64,000 bases of DNA, taken from contig NZ_KB900614.1 of NCBI RefSeq assembly GCF_000379065.1, forward strand, positions 828,107 to 892,106, read 5' to 3'. This DNA comes from Salinispora mooreana. GTDB lineage: Bacteria; Actinomycetota; Actinomycetes; Mycobacteriales; Micromonosporaceae. The stretch's first letter is position 1. Each line of letters opens with the position of its first letter. This document shows positions 51,822-63,699 of the stretch, piece by piece. Position numbers and translations under genes: made by a program. The notes under the pieces were generated by a model. It did not search any database. It saw only the letters and a list, made by a program, of their open reading frames with translations, and was not told where the DNA came from.

Positions 51822-52660
51822 CCACGACGTTGAAGCCCGCCACGGCCGCCCGGGCAGCGAGCCGCCAGCCCGGCCCACTCGCCCTCGCGCTACGGCAGGG
51901 TCGGCTGGAGCTCACCCAGTTCCTGCGCAGCCGGGAGTCCGTCGTGTTCACGATGGGGTTCCCGATCATCATGATCCTGATCTTCGCCGCGATCTTCGAC
52001 GGCGAGATCGCGCCCGGGGTGAGCTTTCCCCAGTACTTCATCACCGGGATGATCGCTGCCGGTCTGATGACCGTGAGCTTCCAGAACCTCGGTATCTGGA
52101 TTCCGATTGAACGAGACCGCGGGGTGCTCAAGCGCTACCGCGGCACACCGATGCCGAAGTGGGTGTACTTCGCCGGCAAGGTGATCATGGTTGTCGTGGT
52201 CGGCGTCATTGAGACAGCGCTGCTGCTCGCCGTCTCAGTGGCCGTGTTCGACCTACAACTACCGGGCACCGCCACGAAGTGGCTGACCTTCGGCTGGGTG
52301 TCCGTCCTCGGCATCACCGCCTGCACGCTCTGCGGCATCGCGATCTCCTCGTTGGCGCGGACGGCCCGCAGCGGTTCGGCGGTGGTCACCCCGGTCGCCC
52401 TCATCCTCCAGTTCACCTCCGGGGTGTTCTTCGTCTTCACCCAGTTGCCGACCTGGATGCAGCAGGTGGCCGCGCTCTTCCCGCTCAAGTGGATGTGTCA
52501 GGGGCTCCGCTCGGTCTTCCTGCCGGACACCTTCGCCGGGCAGGAGCCGGGTGGGTCGTACGAGCTGGGCCGAGTCGCCCTGGTGCTGGCCGCCTGGTGC
52601 GTGATCGGGCTCCTGCTCTGCCTCGGCACCTTCCGCTGGACCACCCGCCGCGACGGTTGA
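51818..52660 (+). CDS. ABC-2 exporter permease subunit
   Basis: A 280-residue membrane protein with six hydrophobic segments, typical of ABC-2 permeases: a first helix (VVFTMGFPIIMILIFAAIF), conserved RDRGVLKRYRGTPMP between helices 2 and 3, and LPTWMQQVAALFPLKWM before the last helix. It starts within the ATPase stop codon (4-nt overlap), so the two are translationally coupled and form one transporter. A strong terminator follows. Confidence 0.92.
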   Translation: MTTTLKPATAARAASRQPGPLALALRQGRLELTQFLRSRESVVFTMGFPIIMILIFAAIFDGEIAPGVSFPQYFITGMIAAGLMTVSFQNLGIWIPIERDRGVLKRYRGTPMPKWVYFAGKVIMVVVVGVIETALLLAVSVAVFDLQLPGTATKWLTFGWVSVLGITACTLCGIAISSLARTARSGSAVVTPVALILQFTSGVFFVFTQLPTWMQQVAALFPLKWMCQGLRSVFLPDTFAGQEPGGSYELGRVALVLAAWCVIGLLLCLGTFRWTTRRDG

Positions 52661-52689
52661 GGGGCGAGCCCAGATCAACCGACGGGAGT

Positions 52690-52727
52690 GGAGGGCCCCT
52701 TCGGACCGCTGTCACGAAGGGCCCTCC
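52690..52727. terminator. Bidirectional terminator between exporter and 3-hydroxybutyryl-CoA dehydrogenase
   Basis: GGAGGGCCCCTTCG (52690-52703) and CGAAGGGCCCTCC (52715-52727) form a 13-bp stem with one bulge and an 11-nt loop. It sits between two converging stops. Confidence 0.85.
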
Positions 52728-52744
52728 CGCCTGGATCGGCCGGG

Positions 52745-53596
52745 CTAGCCGTACGAGTAGAAGCCCTGGCCGGTCTTGCGGCCCAGGTCCCCGGCGGTGG
52801 CCATCCGCTGGAGCAGCTCCGGGGGGAAGAACTTCTCGTCGGCGGTGTCGGTGTAGATGTTGCGGGTGGCGTTGAGCAGCACATCCACCCCGGTCAGGTC
52901 CACCGTCGCCAACGGGCCCATGGCGTGGCCGAAGCCCAGCTTGCAGGCGTTGTCCAGATCCTCGGCGGAGATCACGCCGGATTCGACCAGGCTGACCGCC
53001 TCCATCGCCAACGCGCAGATCAGCCGGGTGGTCACGAAGCCCGCGGTGTCCCGGTTGACGACCACGACCGTCTTGCCGATCTCCTCGGCGAATGCCCTCG
53101 CCGTGGCGATGGTGGCGTCGCTGGTCTTGTAGCCGCGGACCAACTCGCACAGCTTCATCATCGGCACCGGTGAGAAGAAGTGGGTGCCGACCACCGACTC
53201 GGGGCGTTCGGTGGCGGTGGCGATCTGGGTGACCGGGATCGCCGAGGTGTTGGTGGCGAGCACCGCATCCGCCTTGCAGATCTTGTCCAACGCGCGGAAG
53301 ACCTCGTGTTTGAGCTCGAGCTTCTCGAAGACCGCCTCGACGACGATGTCCGCGTCGGCGGCGGCCCCGAGGTCGGTGGTGGGGGTGATCCGGCCGAGCG
53401 CCGCCTCGGCATCGGCCGACGAGATCTTCCCCTTCTCGGCGAACTTCTCCAGCGACCGCTGGATACCCACCAGGCCCCGCTTCGTGGCCGTGTCGTCCAG
53501 GTCCCGCAGCGTCACCTGCCAGCCCGCCTGCGCCGCAACCTGGGCGATTCCCGAGCCCATCAGCCCAGCACCGACAACCGCGAGTCGACCCGCCAT
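52745..53596 (-). CDS. 3-hydroxybutyryl-CoA dehydrogenase (single unit)
   Basis: A 283-residue NAD(P)-dependent dehydrogenase of acetoacetyl-/3-hydroxybutyryl-CoA. Rossmann motif VGAGLMGSGIAQVAAQAG; ATNTSAIPVTQIA; catalytic His/Glu in GTHFFSPVPMMKLCELV; GFVTTRLI in the C-domain, where the usual Asn is Arg-adjacent Thr; end LGRKTGQGFYSYG. Normal family length. It is separate from, and only moderately similar to, the two units of the double enzyme at 44.6 kb, so this strain has redundant capacity for this step feeding crotonyl-CoA. Confidence 0.92.
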   Translation of the reverse strand: MAGRLAVVGAGLMGSGIAQVAAQAGWQVTLRDLDDTATKRGLVGIQRSLEKFAEKGKISSADAEAALGRITPTTDLGAAADADIVVEAVFEKLELKHEVFRALDKICKADAVLATNTSAIPVTQIATATERPESVVGTHFFSPVPMMKLCELVRGYKTSDATIATARAFAEEIGKTVVVVNRDTAGFVTTRLICALAMEAVSLVESGVISAEDLDNACKLGFGHAMGPLATVDLTGVDVLLNATRNIYTDTADEKFFPPELLQRMATAGDLGRKTGQGFYSYG

Positions 53597-53714
53597 CTGC
53601 TTACTCCCTCACTGCGATTGGTGTCTGCCCTGCACCCTAGCCGGCAGACCTGAACGCAGCTTAAGGGCAGGGCGGCGGTCGGCTGAGGACCCACACGTCC
53701 CACCGCGGTGCCCC

Positions 53715-55139
53715 TCACCGGCCGAGGGAGATGCCCCCGTCGGCAGCGCCGCCCCGCTCCACCTCGACGCCGAGGGCCCGCAGGTCCGCCACGAAGTCCG
53801 GGTAACCCCGATCCACATGGTGCACCTGAGAGACCTCGGTGACCCCTTCGGTGCAGAGCCCCGCGATCAGGAGACCCGCTCCGGCGCGGATGTCGGTTGC
53901 CCGCACCAGCGCCCCGGAGAGCCGCTGTCGCCCCCGGACCACGGCGTGGTGGCCGTCGGTCTGAATGTCCGCGCCGAGTCGCATCATCTCGTTGGCGAAC
54001 ATGAACCGGCCGTCAAAGATGTTCTCGGTAATCAGGGAGGCACCGTCGCTGACCGCCGCCAGCCCGATCGCCATCGGTAGCAGGTCGGTGGCGAACCCGG
54101 GGTAGGGCAGGGTGACCACGTCCACCGCACGGGGGCGGTCCACCATCCGGACCCGGAAGGCGTCCCGCCGCGTCTCCACCAGCGCACCGGCGGAGACCAG
54201 CTTGTCCAGGGCGATGTCGAGGAAGGCCGGGGAGGCCCCGGTCACCGTCACGTCGCCCCGAGTCATCGCCGCGCCGAACGCCCACGTGCCGGCGACGATC
54301 CGGTCCCCCACGGTGGCGTGCCGCACCGGATGCAGCCCGGGCACCCCGACGACGGTCAACGTCGAGGTGCCGGCACCGTCGATGAGCGCACCCATCTGTC
54401 GGAGCATCGTGCAGATGTCCACGATCTCCGGTTCGCGGGCGGCGTTGTCGATGACCGTGGTGCCCTGGGCGAGCACCGCCGCCATCACCAGGTTCTCGGT
54501 GGCGCCGACGCTCGGGAAATCCAACACGATCTCGGTACCGCGCAGCCCGTGCGGGGCCGTGGCGACCACGCAGCCGCGCTCACCGGAGATCTCGGCGCCC
54601 ATCCGGGTGAGCCCGGCGATATGCATGTCCAACCCGCGCGAGCCGATCGCGTCGCCCCCCGGATGGGCCACCCGAACAGATCCACGACGCGCCAGCAGGG
54701 GCCCGAGTACGCAGATCGACGCGCGCAGCCGGCGAACCAGATCGCAGTCCGCGTCGATGCCGGGGGTCTCCGGCACATCAATGGTCACCGACCGGGAGCG
54801 GGGAGTCCCGCCGTACGCCTCCATCGGGTCCACCGGATCGTCCGCGTCGAACCGAACCCCGCAGCCGAGCCGACGCAGCACCTCTCCCATGATCGCGATA
54901 TCGGTGATCCGCGGGACATTGGTGATGACGCTACGGCCCGGCGCCAGCAGTGCCGCGGCCATGAGCTTCAAGGCCGAGTTCTTGGCGCCCACCACGTGCA
55001 CGGTGCCGGTCATTCGGGTGCCACCCCGTACCCGAATGACGTCGTCAACCGCCGCGCCGGCATCGCCCGGACTGGTCAGCCAGGCATGGTCCGGCCGGTC
55101 CGGGATCATCAGATCCGGTGTCCGTAGGCTGTGCGTCAT
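53715..55139 (-). CDS. murA: UDP-N-acetylglucosamine 1-carboxyvinyltransferase, Cys-to-Asp type
   Basis: A 474-residue enolpyruvyl transferase catalysing the first committed peptidoglycan step. [19 protein letters not shown] is the N-terminal signature. In the active-site loop [18 protein letters not shown] the usual Cys (PGGCAIGSR) is Asp163, as in mycobacterial MurA, a change known to make the enzyme insensitive to fosfomycin. An N-terminal extension of about 30 residues precedes the fold. ATG 55139 has GAGGTGG 7 nt upstream; ATG 55109 is a weaker alternative. Its start codon overlaps the divergent pduO start in the same CATG. Confidence 0.9.
   Translation of the reverse strand: MTHSLRTPDLMIPDRPDHAWLTSPGDAGAAVDDVIRVRGGTRMTGTVHVVGAKNSALKLMAAALLAPGRSVITNVPRITDIAIMGEVLRRLGCGVRFDADDPVDPMEAYGGTPRSRSVTIDVPETPGIDADCDLVRRLRASICVLGPLLARRGSVRVAHPGGDAIGSRGLDMHIAGLTRMGAEISGERGCVVATAPHGLRGTEIVLDFPSVGATENLVMAAVLAQGTTVIDNAAREPEIVDICTMLRQMGALIDGAGTSTLTVVGVPGLHPVRHATVGDRIVAGTWAFGAAMTRGDVTVTGASPAFLDIALDKLVSAGALVETRRDAFRVRMVDRPRAVDVVTLPYPGFATDLLPMAIGLAAVSDGASLITENIFDGRFMFANEMMRLGADIQTDGHHAVVRGRQRLSGALVRATDIRAGAGLLIAGLCTEGVTEVSQVHHVDRGYPDFVADLRALGVEVERGGAADGGISLGR
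55125..55130 (+). promoter_or_regulatory. -10 box of a probable leaderless pduO promoter
   Basis: TAGGCT then 7 nt then ATG 55138, with no ribosome site. It lies inside the murA coding sequence of the opposite strand. Confidence 0.45.
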
Positions 55140-55710
55140 GGCCGTCCACCTCACGCGCATCTACACCAAGGCCGGCGACGCCGGCACGACCAGGCTGAGC
55201 AACAACGAGCAGGTTCCAAAGACCGATCCCCGGATCGCCGCGTACGCGGACGTGGACGAGTGCAACGCGGCGATTGGCGTGGCGCTCGCTCTCGGGCAAC
55301 TCGACGAAGAGCTGCGCACGATACTCGGATCAATCCAGAACGATATGTTCGACGTGGGGGCCGACCTGGCCACGCCGGTCGAACCGAATCCGAAGTACCC
55401 GCCGCTACGAGTCACCGAGGCGTACATCGAGCGCCTTGAGGGCTGGTGCGACGAGTACAACGCACGCCTGAGCAAGCTCGACTCCTTCACCCTCCCCGGC
55501 GGCACCGCTGGCGCGGCGCTACTGCATGTTGCGCGGACGGTAGCCCGGCGCGCCGAGCGTGCGGCCTGGGCCCTGATCACCCATGACCCCGACCGAACCA
55601 GCACGCTCCCGGCAAAGTATCTCAACCGGCTCTCCGATCTACTCTTTATCCTGTCAAGAACGGCAAATCCGGCCGGAGATGTGCTATGGGTGCCCGGCGG
55701 CAAGCACTAA
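55138..55710 (+). CDS. pduO: Cob(I)alamin adenosyltransferase, PduO type
   Basis: A 190-residue ATP:corrinoid adenosyltransferase making adenosylcobalamin, the cofactor of IcmA/Ecm-type mutases encoded in this window. Signature [19 protein letters not shown] at the N-terminus (ATP site), [11 protein letters not shown], then [22 protein letters not shown] (cobalamin/trimer helix) and [13 protein letters not shown]. The sequence begins right at the conserved region, supporting ATG 55138 despite the absence of a ribosome site. Divergent from murA with overlapping start codons. Confidence 0.95.
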   Translation: MAVHLTRIYTKAGDAGTTRLSNNEQVPKTDPRIAAYADVDECNAAIGVALALGQLDEELRTILGSIQNDMFDVGADLATPVEPNPKYPPLRVTEAYIERLEGWCDEYNARLSKLDSFTLPGGTAGAALLHVARTVARRAERAAWALITHDPDRTSTLPAKYLNRLSDLLFILSRTANPAGDVLWVPGGKH

Positions 55711-55930
55711 CCGATCGACCGTCCGACGCGCCGGTGTGGGAGCCGGCGCGCCGCACCACGCCGAGGTCTGCATACCCGACCTGCCGGCTACCATCCGCGC
55801 CCAGGAGCAGCAGCTCGGCGAGGTGAAACGGCAGAACTAATCGGCCGAGGTCTCCTCGTACCGTTGCGCCGTGGGCGCTGCACGGGCCCCGGCGCCCCGG
55901 GGGCTCCGCACCGGTCCGCGACTGGGGGCC

Positions 55931-56386
55931 TCAGGCCGCTGGCCAGTCCTGAGCGGTCAGACTCGGCGAGGCCGCCCCCGGAGGAGCGGCCTCAAGCCAG
56001 GAGAGAAAACCGGTGACGGTCGAGCGCGCCATAGCAATCTCGACCGGGGCATGGCGGCTGGTACAGCGGAGGATGATCCAGTCGGCGGGCATCGAGAACC
56101 GCTCCTGCCCTTCGGGCAGCCGGCGGCGTTCCACCGCGAGACCCTTACGGGAGAGTGTCCGCCGGGGGCGGAGAGCGAAACTGAACATTCGGTAGAGGCG
56201 AAGCTCGTCCCCGACGAAGCGGCCGAAGCCGGGGGCCCAACCCCGGCCGTCGAGGATCGTGGAGGTCCGGACGTTGAGCCGGATAATCCCTCCGCTGCGA
56301 GTAACCAACCCACGCCGGACAAAGAGAGCCAGAAGCGCGCCGACGATGACGGCGATGCCGATCCCGACCCCTTCGACGATCCCCAT
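55931..56386 (-). CDS. DUF2550 membrane protein
   Basis: A 151-residue protein with one N-terminal helix (GIVEGVGIGIAVIVGALLAL) and a cytoplasmic basic domain (RLYRMFSFALRPRRTLSRKG; SMPADWIILRCTS). The DUF2550 family is restricted to actinobacteria and characteristically follows atpC, as here (13-nt gap). Function unknown. ATG 56386 is used; the upstream part of the frame has no usable start closer than within atpC. Confidence 0.85.
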   Translation of the reverse strand: MGIVEGVGIGIAVIVGALLALFVRRGLVTRSGGIIRLNVRTSTILDGRGWAPGFGRFVGDELRLYRMFSFALRPRRTLSRKGLAVERRRLPEGQERFSMPADWIILRCTSRHAPVEIAMARSTVTGFLSWLEAAPPGAASPSLTAQDWPAA

Positions 56387-56399
56387 CGCCGGGTGGCGC

Positions 56400-56684
56400 T
56401 CAGCTACCCTGCGCGGCCCGGACCGGGCTGGCGCTCTCGGCCAGGACGGTGACACCCTTGTTGCTCACGGAGAGGAAGCCGCCAGCCACCTCGTAGGAGA
56501 GCTGGTCGCCTCCGGCAACCTTGATCCGAACCTGGCCGGACTCCGCGAGCTGACCGAGCAGCGGAGCATGCCCTGGCATCACGCCAAGCTCACCCTCGGT
56601 CGTCCGGGCCATGACCATCTCGGCCTCGCCGGACCATACCGTCTCCTCGACGGCTACCAGCTCGACGTGAAGCTGCTGTGCCAC
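56400..56684 (-). CDS. atpC: ATP synthase epsilon subunit
   Basis: A 94-residue F1 epsilon chain (central stalk, ATPase regulation) containing just the beta-sandwich domain: VELVAVEETVWSGEAEMVMA, GELGVMPGHAPLLGQL, YEVAGGFLSVSNKGVTVLAE. The C-terminal helical hairpin of longer epsilon chains is missing, as in other actinobacteria with short forms. GTG 56684 has AAGGAGA upstream. Unusually it is not next to atpD: an LCP-family gene and a terminator lie between, and a TAGAAT box 33 nt upstream suggests its own promoter. Confidence 0.95.
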   Translation of the reverse strand: MAQQLHVELVAVEETVWSGEAEMVMARTTEGELGVMPGHAPLLGQLAESGQVRIKVAGGDQLSYEVAGGFLSVSNKGVTVLAESASPVRAAQGS

Positions 56685-56717
56685 GCTGTCTCCTTGCTGC
56701 GGCGTCGGGTTGCCGAA

Positions 56718-56723
56718 ATTCTA
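56718..56723 (-). promoter_or_regulatory. Possible -10 box for atpC
   Basis: TAGAAT on the minus strand, 33 nt before the atpC GTG, in the 114-nt gap after the LCP gene. The -35 is poor, so this is tentative. Confidence 0.35.
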
Positions 56724-56798
56724 GTCTCGCCATCGGGGCGCCGGTATCGCGGGTGACGAGACGTACGCCACTCGGGTTGGGATTCGGCTCCGATACGG

Positions 56799-57935
56799 TC
56801 AGCTCTTGTTCTGGAAGTCCGGATGCTCCAGCAGGAACGCATCGAGTTGCTCGTTCCGCAGCGCCAGGAAGAAGTCCTCAACGGCCGGCAGAAAGGCCTC
56901 GCCCAGGTATTTCTCGCCCTCATCGACGCGTCCACCGGACAGTTTGATCATCTGGATGTTGCCCGGCCGGAGGTCCTTCAGGGCCAGGCCAAAGTCAATC
57001 ACGCTGTGCCCCCGGCCGTTGAAGATCAGTGACTCACCGGCGGCCCGAAGCACCCGGTCCAGCTTGATCGGGTTGGTCACCACATCAGCGCTGAGGGCCT
57101 GACTCGCCATTGCCTTGACAAACTGCTGCTGGTGCCGCTGGCGGCCGTAGTCACCGTCTGGCACACCGTTCGCTTCGTAGCGCTGACGGATGTAGTCCAG
57201 CGCCTGCCAACCCTCGAGAAGTTGCTCTCCCGGCGGGTATACCGCCTGCTCGCCGACGTATCCCCCACCGCCGGGGCGCAGCTCTCGGTGCGTGCCGTCG
57301 GGGCGGCGATGCCTCGAGCGCACCTCCTGCTCGATGTCCATCGTGACGCCACCCATCGCATCCACAATCTTGATGAACCCACCGAAGTTGATGATCGCCC
57401 CGGCGTCGAACCGCTGGATCCCGGTGATCGACTGGACCGTCTTGGCGAGCAGTTCGAAGCCCTGCGCCGTGCTGGGGTTCTCCCCCTGCACCTGACTGCC
57501 GTAGGACATCGCCGCGTTGAGCTTGGCCCTATCGCCGGGAAATCCGGCCTTGTCGAAAGCGGGAATCTCGACGTAGAGATCTCGGGGCATCGAGAAGAGG
57601 TAGGCTCGGTCGAGCCCCTCCGGCACGTGCAGCACCATGATCGAGTCGGCCAGCGGTAGCTGCTCCTCTTTGCGGGGGTCAACGCCGACGAGCAGGATGT
57701 TGAGCGGGCCCTTGATGTCGCTCGTACGCTCACTGGCTCCCGCCGCCTGGTCCCCGAACAGGTCCGCCTTGCCCACCGCGTTCTCGTACCGCGCCACCAG
57801 CGCCTCGGCCCCAACCAGGGCCACGCCGCTGACGAACATCAAAATGGCGCCGAAGGCGGTGCACACCTGGGCCCACCGCGGCACGCCCGCCCACACCGAC
57901 GGCTTCTTCTTGCCGCCTTTGCCGGCCTTACCCAC
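56799..57935 (-). CDS. LytR-CpsA-Psr family cell-wall polymer ligase, located between atpD and atpC
   Basis: A 378-residue membrane protein: basic cytoplasmic start (KAGKGGKKK), one helix (VCTAFGAILMFVSGVALVGA) and an extracytoplasmic LCP domain (about 75-300) with LLVGVDPRKEEQLPLADSIM, FSMPRDLYVEIP, KLNAAMSYG, MGGVTMDIE and QALDYIRQRYE...YGRQRHQQQF, the Arg/Asp set binding the polyprenyl pyrophosphate head. It should attach glycopolymers to peptidoglycan. GTG 57935 has GGAG 6 nt upstream; ATG 57941 directly abuts that site. Preceded by a terminator after atpD. Confidence 0.88.
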   Translation of the reverse strand: MGKAGKGGKKKPSVWAGVPRWAQVCTAFGAILMFVSGVALVGAEALVARYENAVGKADLFGDQAAGASERTSDIKGPLNILLVGVDPRKEEQLPLADSIMVLHVPEGLDRAYLFSMPRDLYVEIPAFDKAGFPGDRAKLNAAMSYGSQVQGENPSTAQGFELLAKTVQSITGIQRFDAGAIINFGGFIKIVDAMGGVTMDIEQEVRSRHRRPDGTHRELRPGGGGYVGEQAVYPPGEQLLEGWQALDYIRQRYEANGVPDGDYGRQRHQQQFVKAMASQALSADVVTNPIKLDRVLRAAGESLIFNGRGHSVIDFGLALKDLRPGNIQMIKLSGGRVDEGEKYLGEAFLPAVEDFFLALRNEQLDAFLLEHPDFQNKS

Positions 57936-58106
57936 GATCATCTCCGTTCGTCAACGTCTATCGGGACGGGCGTACGTCAGCGAATGATTGCACGAATGGG
58001 CGCACAGTTAGCGCGACGCGCGTGAAACGGTACCTCGCCACCAATCAAGGTCACCGATCGGCGAAAGGGAGCCAGCGACCGGAACGGCGGCAACGGATGT
58101 GCGGAA

Positions 58107-58136
58107 AGGCCGCCCCGGCGTGCACCAGGGCGGCCT
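58107..58136 (-). terminator. Terminator after atpD
   Basis: AGGCCGCCC (58107-58115) and GGGCGGCCT (58128-58136), an exact 9-bp stem, 12-nt loop, followed on the minus strand by TTTCC. It lies 48 nt past the atpD stop and separates the main atp operon from the LCP and atpC genes. Confidence 0.75.
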
Positions 58137-58183
58137 CTCGTCGCTACTAAGCGCTACCTGCGGCGGCAGCCGCAGCGGGGCAC

Positions 58184-60570
<2,387 letters not shown>

Positions 60571-60573
60571 CGG

Positions 60574-62226
60574 TCAGCTTCCAGCCGGACGGTCGGTCGG
60601 CTCGTCCTGGAACCGGGTAACCGTCTCCCGGTCCTCCTCACCGGCCAACGGCTCGGCGGCCGGCTCGTTGATCCGCCGCTCGTCCTCCTTGCCCAGGAAG
60701 AGTTTCTTGAAGTCGGTGATCGCCGCGTCCAGGGAGGCGATAACGTCGTCGCCCCAGGTGCCGTCCGCGATCTGCGCGAGGACGCCCTCGTGCTTGTGCC
60801 GCAGGTACTGCAGGAGCTCGGACTCGAAGCGACGGATCTCGCCGACCGGGATGTCATCCAGCTTGCCCTCGACACCGGCCCAGACCGAGACGACCTGATC
60901 CTGCACCGGGAAGGGCGAGTAGTTCGACTGCTTGAGCAGCTCGACCAGGCGGGCACCCCGATCCAGCTGGGCCCGGGAAGCCTTGTCCAGGTCCGAGGCG
61001 AAGGCGGCGAACGCCTCCAGCTCACGGTACTGGGCCAGGTTCAGCCGCAGCGAGCCGGAGACCTTCTTCATCGGCTTCACCTGCGCGGCGCCACCAACCC
61101 GGGAGACCGAGGTGCCGACGTTGATCGCCGGCCGGACGCCCTGGTTGAACAGGTCGGTCTCCAGGAAGATCTGGCCATCGGTGATGGAGATGACGTTGGT
61201 CGGGATGAACGCCGAGATGTCGTTCGCCTTGGTCTCGATGATCGGCAGACCGGTCATCGAGCCGCCGCCCATCTCGTCGGAGAGCTTCGCGCAGCGCTCC
61301 AACAGCCGGGAGTGCAGGTAGAAGACGTCACCCGGGTACGCCTCGCGGCCCGGCGGGCGACGCAGCAGCAGTGACACGGCCCGGTACGCCTCGGCCTGCT
61401 TGCTCAGGTCGTCGAAGACGATCAGGACGTGCTTGCCGCCGTACATCCAGTGCTGCCCGATCGACGAGCCGGTGTACGGGGCGAGGTACTTGAAGCCGGC
61501 CGGGTCGGACGCCGGGGAGGCCACGATGGTGGTGTACTCCATCGCGCCCGCCTCCTCCAGCACGCCCTTGATCGAGGCGATCGTGGAGGCCTTCTGGCCG
61601 ACGGCGACGTAGATGCAGCGGACCTGCTTCTTCGGGTCGCCGGAGCGCCAGTTGTCCCGCTGGTTAAGGATGGTGTCCAGGGCGACGGTGGTCTTACCGG
61701 TCTTCCGGTCACCGATGATCAGCTGGCGCTGGCCCCGGCCGATCGGCGTCATCGCGTCGATGGCCTTGATCCCGGTCTGCAGCGGCTCGTCGACCGACTT
61801 CCGGGACATCACGTTCGGGGCCTGGAGCTCCAGCTCCCGGAAGCCCTCGTTCGGGATGTCGCCGAGGCCGTCGATCGGCTCACCGAGCGCGTTGACCACG
61901 CGGCCGAGGAAGGCGTCGCCGACCGGGGCCGAGAGCACGCGGCCAGTGCGCTTGACGCGCTGCCCCTCCTCGATGCCGGCGAAGTCGCCGAGGACGACGA
62001 CACCGATCTCCCGGACGTCGAGGTTCAGCGCCACACCGATCGTGCCGTCTTCGAACTCGAGCAGCTCGTTGGTCATGGTCGAGGGCAGGCCCTCGACGTG
62101 GGCGATGCCGTCGCCGGCGTCAGCGACGGTGCCGACCTCCTCGCGGGACACGTCGGCGCTGTAGGAGGAGACGTAGCGCTCCAGCGCGCCGCGGATCTCC
62201 TCCGTCGAGATGGTCAGCTCGGCCAT
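60574..62226 (-). CDS. atpA: ATP synthase alpha subunit
   Basis: A 550-residue non-catalytic nucleotide-binding F1 subunit. Walker [14 protein letters not shown], Walker [22 protein letters not shown] and the signature [17 protein letters not shown] are visible. A C-terminal acidic extension of about 35 residues ([13 protein letters not shown]) follows the usual end, as in mycobacterial-type alpha chains where it represses ATP hydrolysis. AAGGAA upstream of ATG 62226; a 93-nt gap separates it from atpH. Confidence 0.98.
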   Translation of the reverse strand: MAELTISTEEIRGALERYVSSYSADVSREEVGTVADAGDGIAHVEGLPSTMTNELLEFEDGTIGVALNLDVREIGVVVLGDFAGIEEGQRVKRTGRVLSAPVGDAFLGRVVNALGEPIDGLGDIPNEGFRELELQAPNVMSRKSVDEPLQTGIKAIDAMTPIGRGQRQLIIGDRKTGKTTVALDTILNQRDNWRSGDPKKQVRCIYVAVGQKASTIASIKGVLEEAGAMEYTTIVASPASDPAGFKYLAPYTGSSIGQHWMYGGKHVLIVFDDLSKQAEAYRAVSLLLRRPPGREAYPGDVFYLHSRLLERCAKLSDEMGGGSMTGLPIIETKANDISAFIPTNVISITDGQIFLETDLFNQGVRPAINVGTSVSRVGGAAQVKPMKKVSGSLRLNLAQYRELEAFAAFASDLDKASRAQLDRGARLVELLKQSNYSPFPVQDQVVSVWAGVEGKLDDIPVGEIRRFESELLQYLRHKHEGVLAQIADGTWGDDVIASLDAAITDFKKLFLGKEDERRINEPAAEPLAGEEDRETVTRFQDEPTDRPAGS

Positions 62227-62319
62227 CCTCTGCTTCCTTAAGTATCAGGGGCCCGGGATACCTAGTACCGACCGGTCCGAATGACGTCTGGTCAGGGCGC
62301 TGGCGCGGCAGGTTCCGGC

Positions 62320-63144
62320 TCAGCGCTTAGCGAGCGCGTTACGGGATTCGTTGAGGCGACGCAGGACGGTGCCGTCGTACAGGTCGGAGCCGACCTGGAC
62401 GCTGACACCACCGAGGACCTCGGGGTTGACCGACTGCTTGACGGTCACCTCGCGACCGTAGATGGCAGAGAGGCGGGCGACCAGGCGCTGCTCCTCCTCC
62501 GCACCCAACGGGGCTGCGACGGTCACGTACGCCACCTGTCGGTCCCGCTGGTCGGCGGCGAGCTCGACCAACCGGGTGAGCGCCCCGACGAAGGAGCGCC
62601 CGCCGAACCCGCCGAGCGCCACCTCGACCAGCCGGACGGTGACCGGGCGGGCCTTGCCGGCGAGCAGCTCACCGGCGAGGGTGGCCCGCTGCGCGGACGG
62701 GGCCGCCGGGTCCGAGAGCACGTTGGAGAGCGCCGACTGGCCGGCCACGACCTGACCGAAACGGAACAGCTCGTCCTCGACCTCACCGAGGTCGCCCGCC
62801 TTGTCGGCGGCGGCCAGCAGCGCGGCCACACCGAGCCGCTCGGCACCGTCGAGGAGCTCCGACGAGGCCGACCAGCGGTGGGAGACCAGGGTGGTCAGCA
62901 GGTCGAGCGCGTCCCCGCCGACCTTCCCGGTGAGGATTCCGGCGAGCAGGTCGGCCCGGTCCGTACCGGAGCGGGCCGGGTCAACGAGGGCCCGGCGCAG
63001 CCGTGGCTCGCGCCGGAGCAGGTCGGCGACGGAGAGAAGGTCTTCGGCGGTGCCGGCCACCGCCGAAGACTCCGCACCCCGGACGTACTCGTCGAGGCGG
63101 TCGGCCGCGATCTTGTACGACTCCCGGCTGGTGGCGGCCTGCAT
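62320..63144 (-). CDS. atpH: ATP synthase delta subunit
   Basis: A 274-residue peripheral-stalk subunit joining F1 to the b subunits. It is longer than the 180-residue enterobacterial form because of an internal duplication-like helical N-region, which is normal in this order. Conserved C-terminal part: VTVAAPLGAEEEQRLVARL and NPEVLGGVSVQVGSDLYDGTV. ATG 63144 overlaps the atpF stop by one base. Confidence 0.95.
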   Translation of the reverse strand: MQAATSRESYKIAADRLDEYVRGAESSAVAGTAEDLLSVADLLRREPRLRRALVDPARSGTDRADLLAGILTGKVGGDALDLLTTLVSHRWSASSELLDGAERLGVAALLAAADKAGDLGEVEDELFRFGQVVAGQSALSNVLSDPAAPSAQRATLAGELLAGKARPVTVRLVEVALGGFGGRSFVGALTRLVELAADQRDRQVAYVTVAAPLGAEEEQRLVARLSAIYGREVTVKQSVNPEVLGGVSVQVGSDLYDGTVLRRLNESRNALAKR

Positions 63145-63668
63145 CAGCGGGCCCCCGCGCTCTCGAGACCGTCCAGGAACCGGTCGACCGTGCCGGCGCG
63201 GCGCGCCTCGTCGGCGAGGGACTCACCAACGATCTTGCTGGCCAGGTCCACCGCGAGCGTGCCGACCTCGGTACGCAACTCGCGCACGATCGTGGTCCGC
63301 TCGGCGACGAGCTGCTCCTTGCCGGCGGCGATGATCCGGTCGGACTCCTCCCGCGCCTTGGCGAGGATGTCCTGCCGGATGCCCTCCGCGTCGGCCCGGG
63401 CGTCGTCCCGGATCCGGGCCGCCTCGGTGCGCACCTCGGCCAGCTGGGCCCGGTACTGCTCGAGCAGCTGGTTGGCCTCGGCCTGAGCAGCCTCAGCGCG
63501 CTTGAGGCCGCCCTCGATCGCGTCCACCCGCGCCTGGTACATCGTCTCCATGCGCGGCATGACGAACTTCAGCAGCACGAAGACCAGTAGGGCGAAGGCG
63601 ATGGTCCCGACGACGAGCTCTTGCCAGATCGGCAGGATCGGGTTGTGCCCTTCGGCGGCGAGATACAT
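63144..63668 (-). CDS. atpF: ATP synthase b subunit
   Basis: A 174-residue stator subunit. One N-terminal membrane helix (LVVGTIAFALLVFVLLKFVM) then a long charged helix (MYQARVDAIEGGLKRAEAAQ onward) that dimerises and reaches F1. ATG 63668 has GGAGG directly upstream; the longer frame is antisense to atpE. One-base overlap with atpH. Confidence 0.96.
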   Translation of the reverse strand: MYLAAEGHNPILPIWQELVVGTIAFALLVFVLLKFVMPRMETMYQARVDAIEGGLKRAEAAQAEANQLLEQYRAQLAEVRTEAARIRDDARADAEGIRQDILAKAREESDRIIAAGKEQLVAERTTIVRELRTEVGTLAVDLASKIVGESLADEARRAGTVDRFLDGLESAGAR

Positions 63669-63699
63669 GTCAGACCTCCGGGTCGGGGAAGGGTACTCG

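Noticed and set aside
55736..55840. Possible 34-codon gene after pduO (GTG start)
   Set aside because: No ribosome site, very short, and no recognisable motif; could be a remnant but unsupported.
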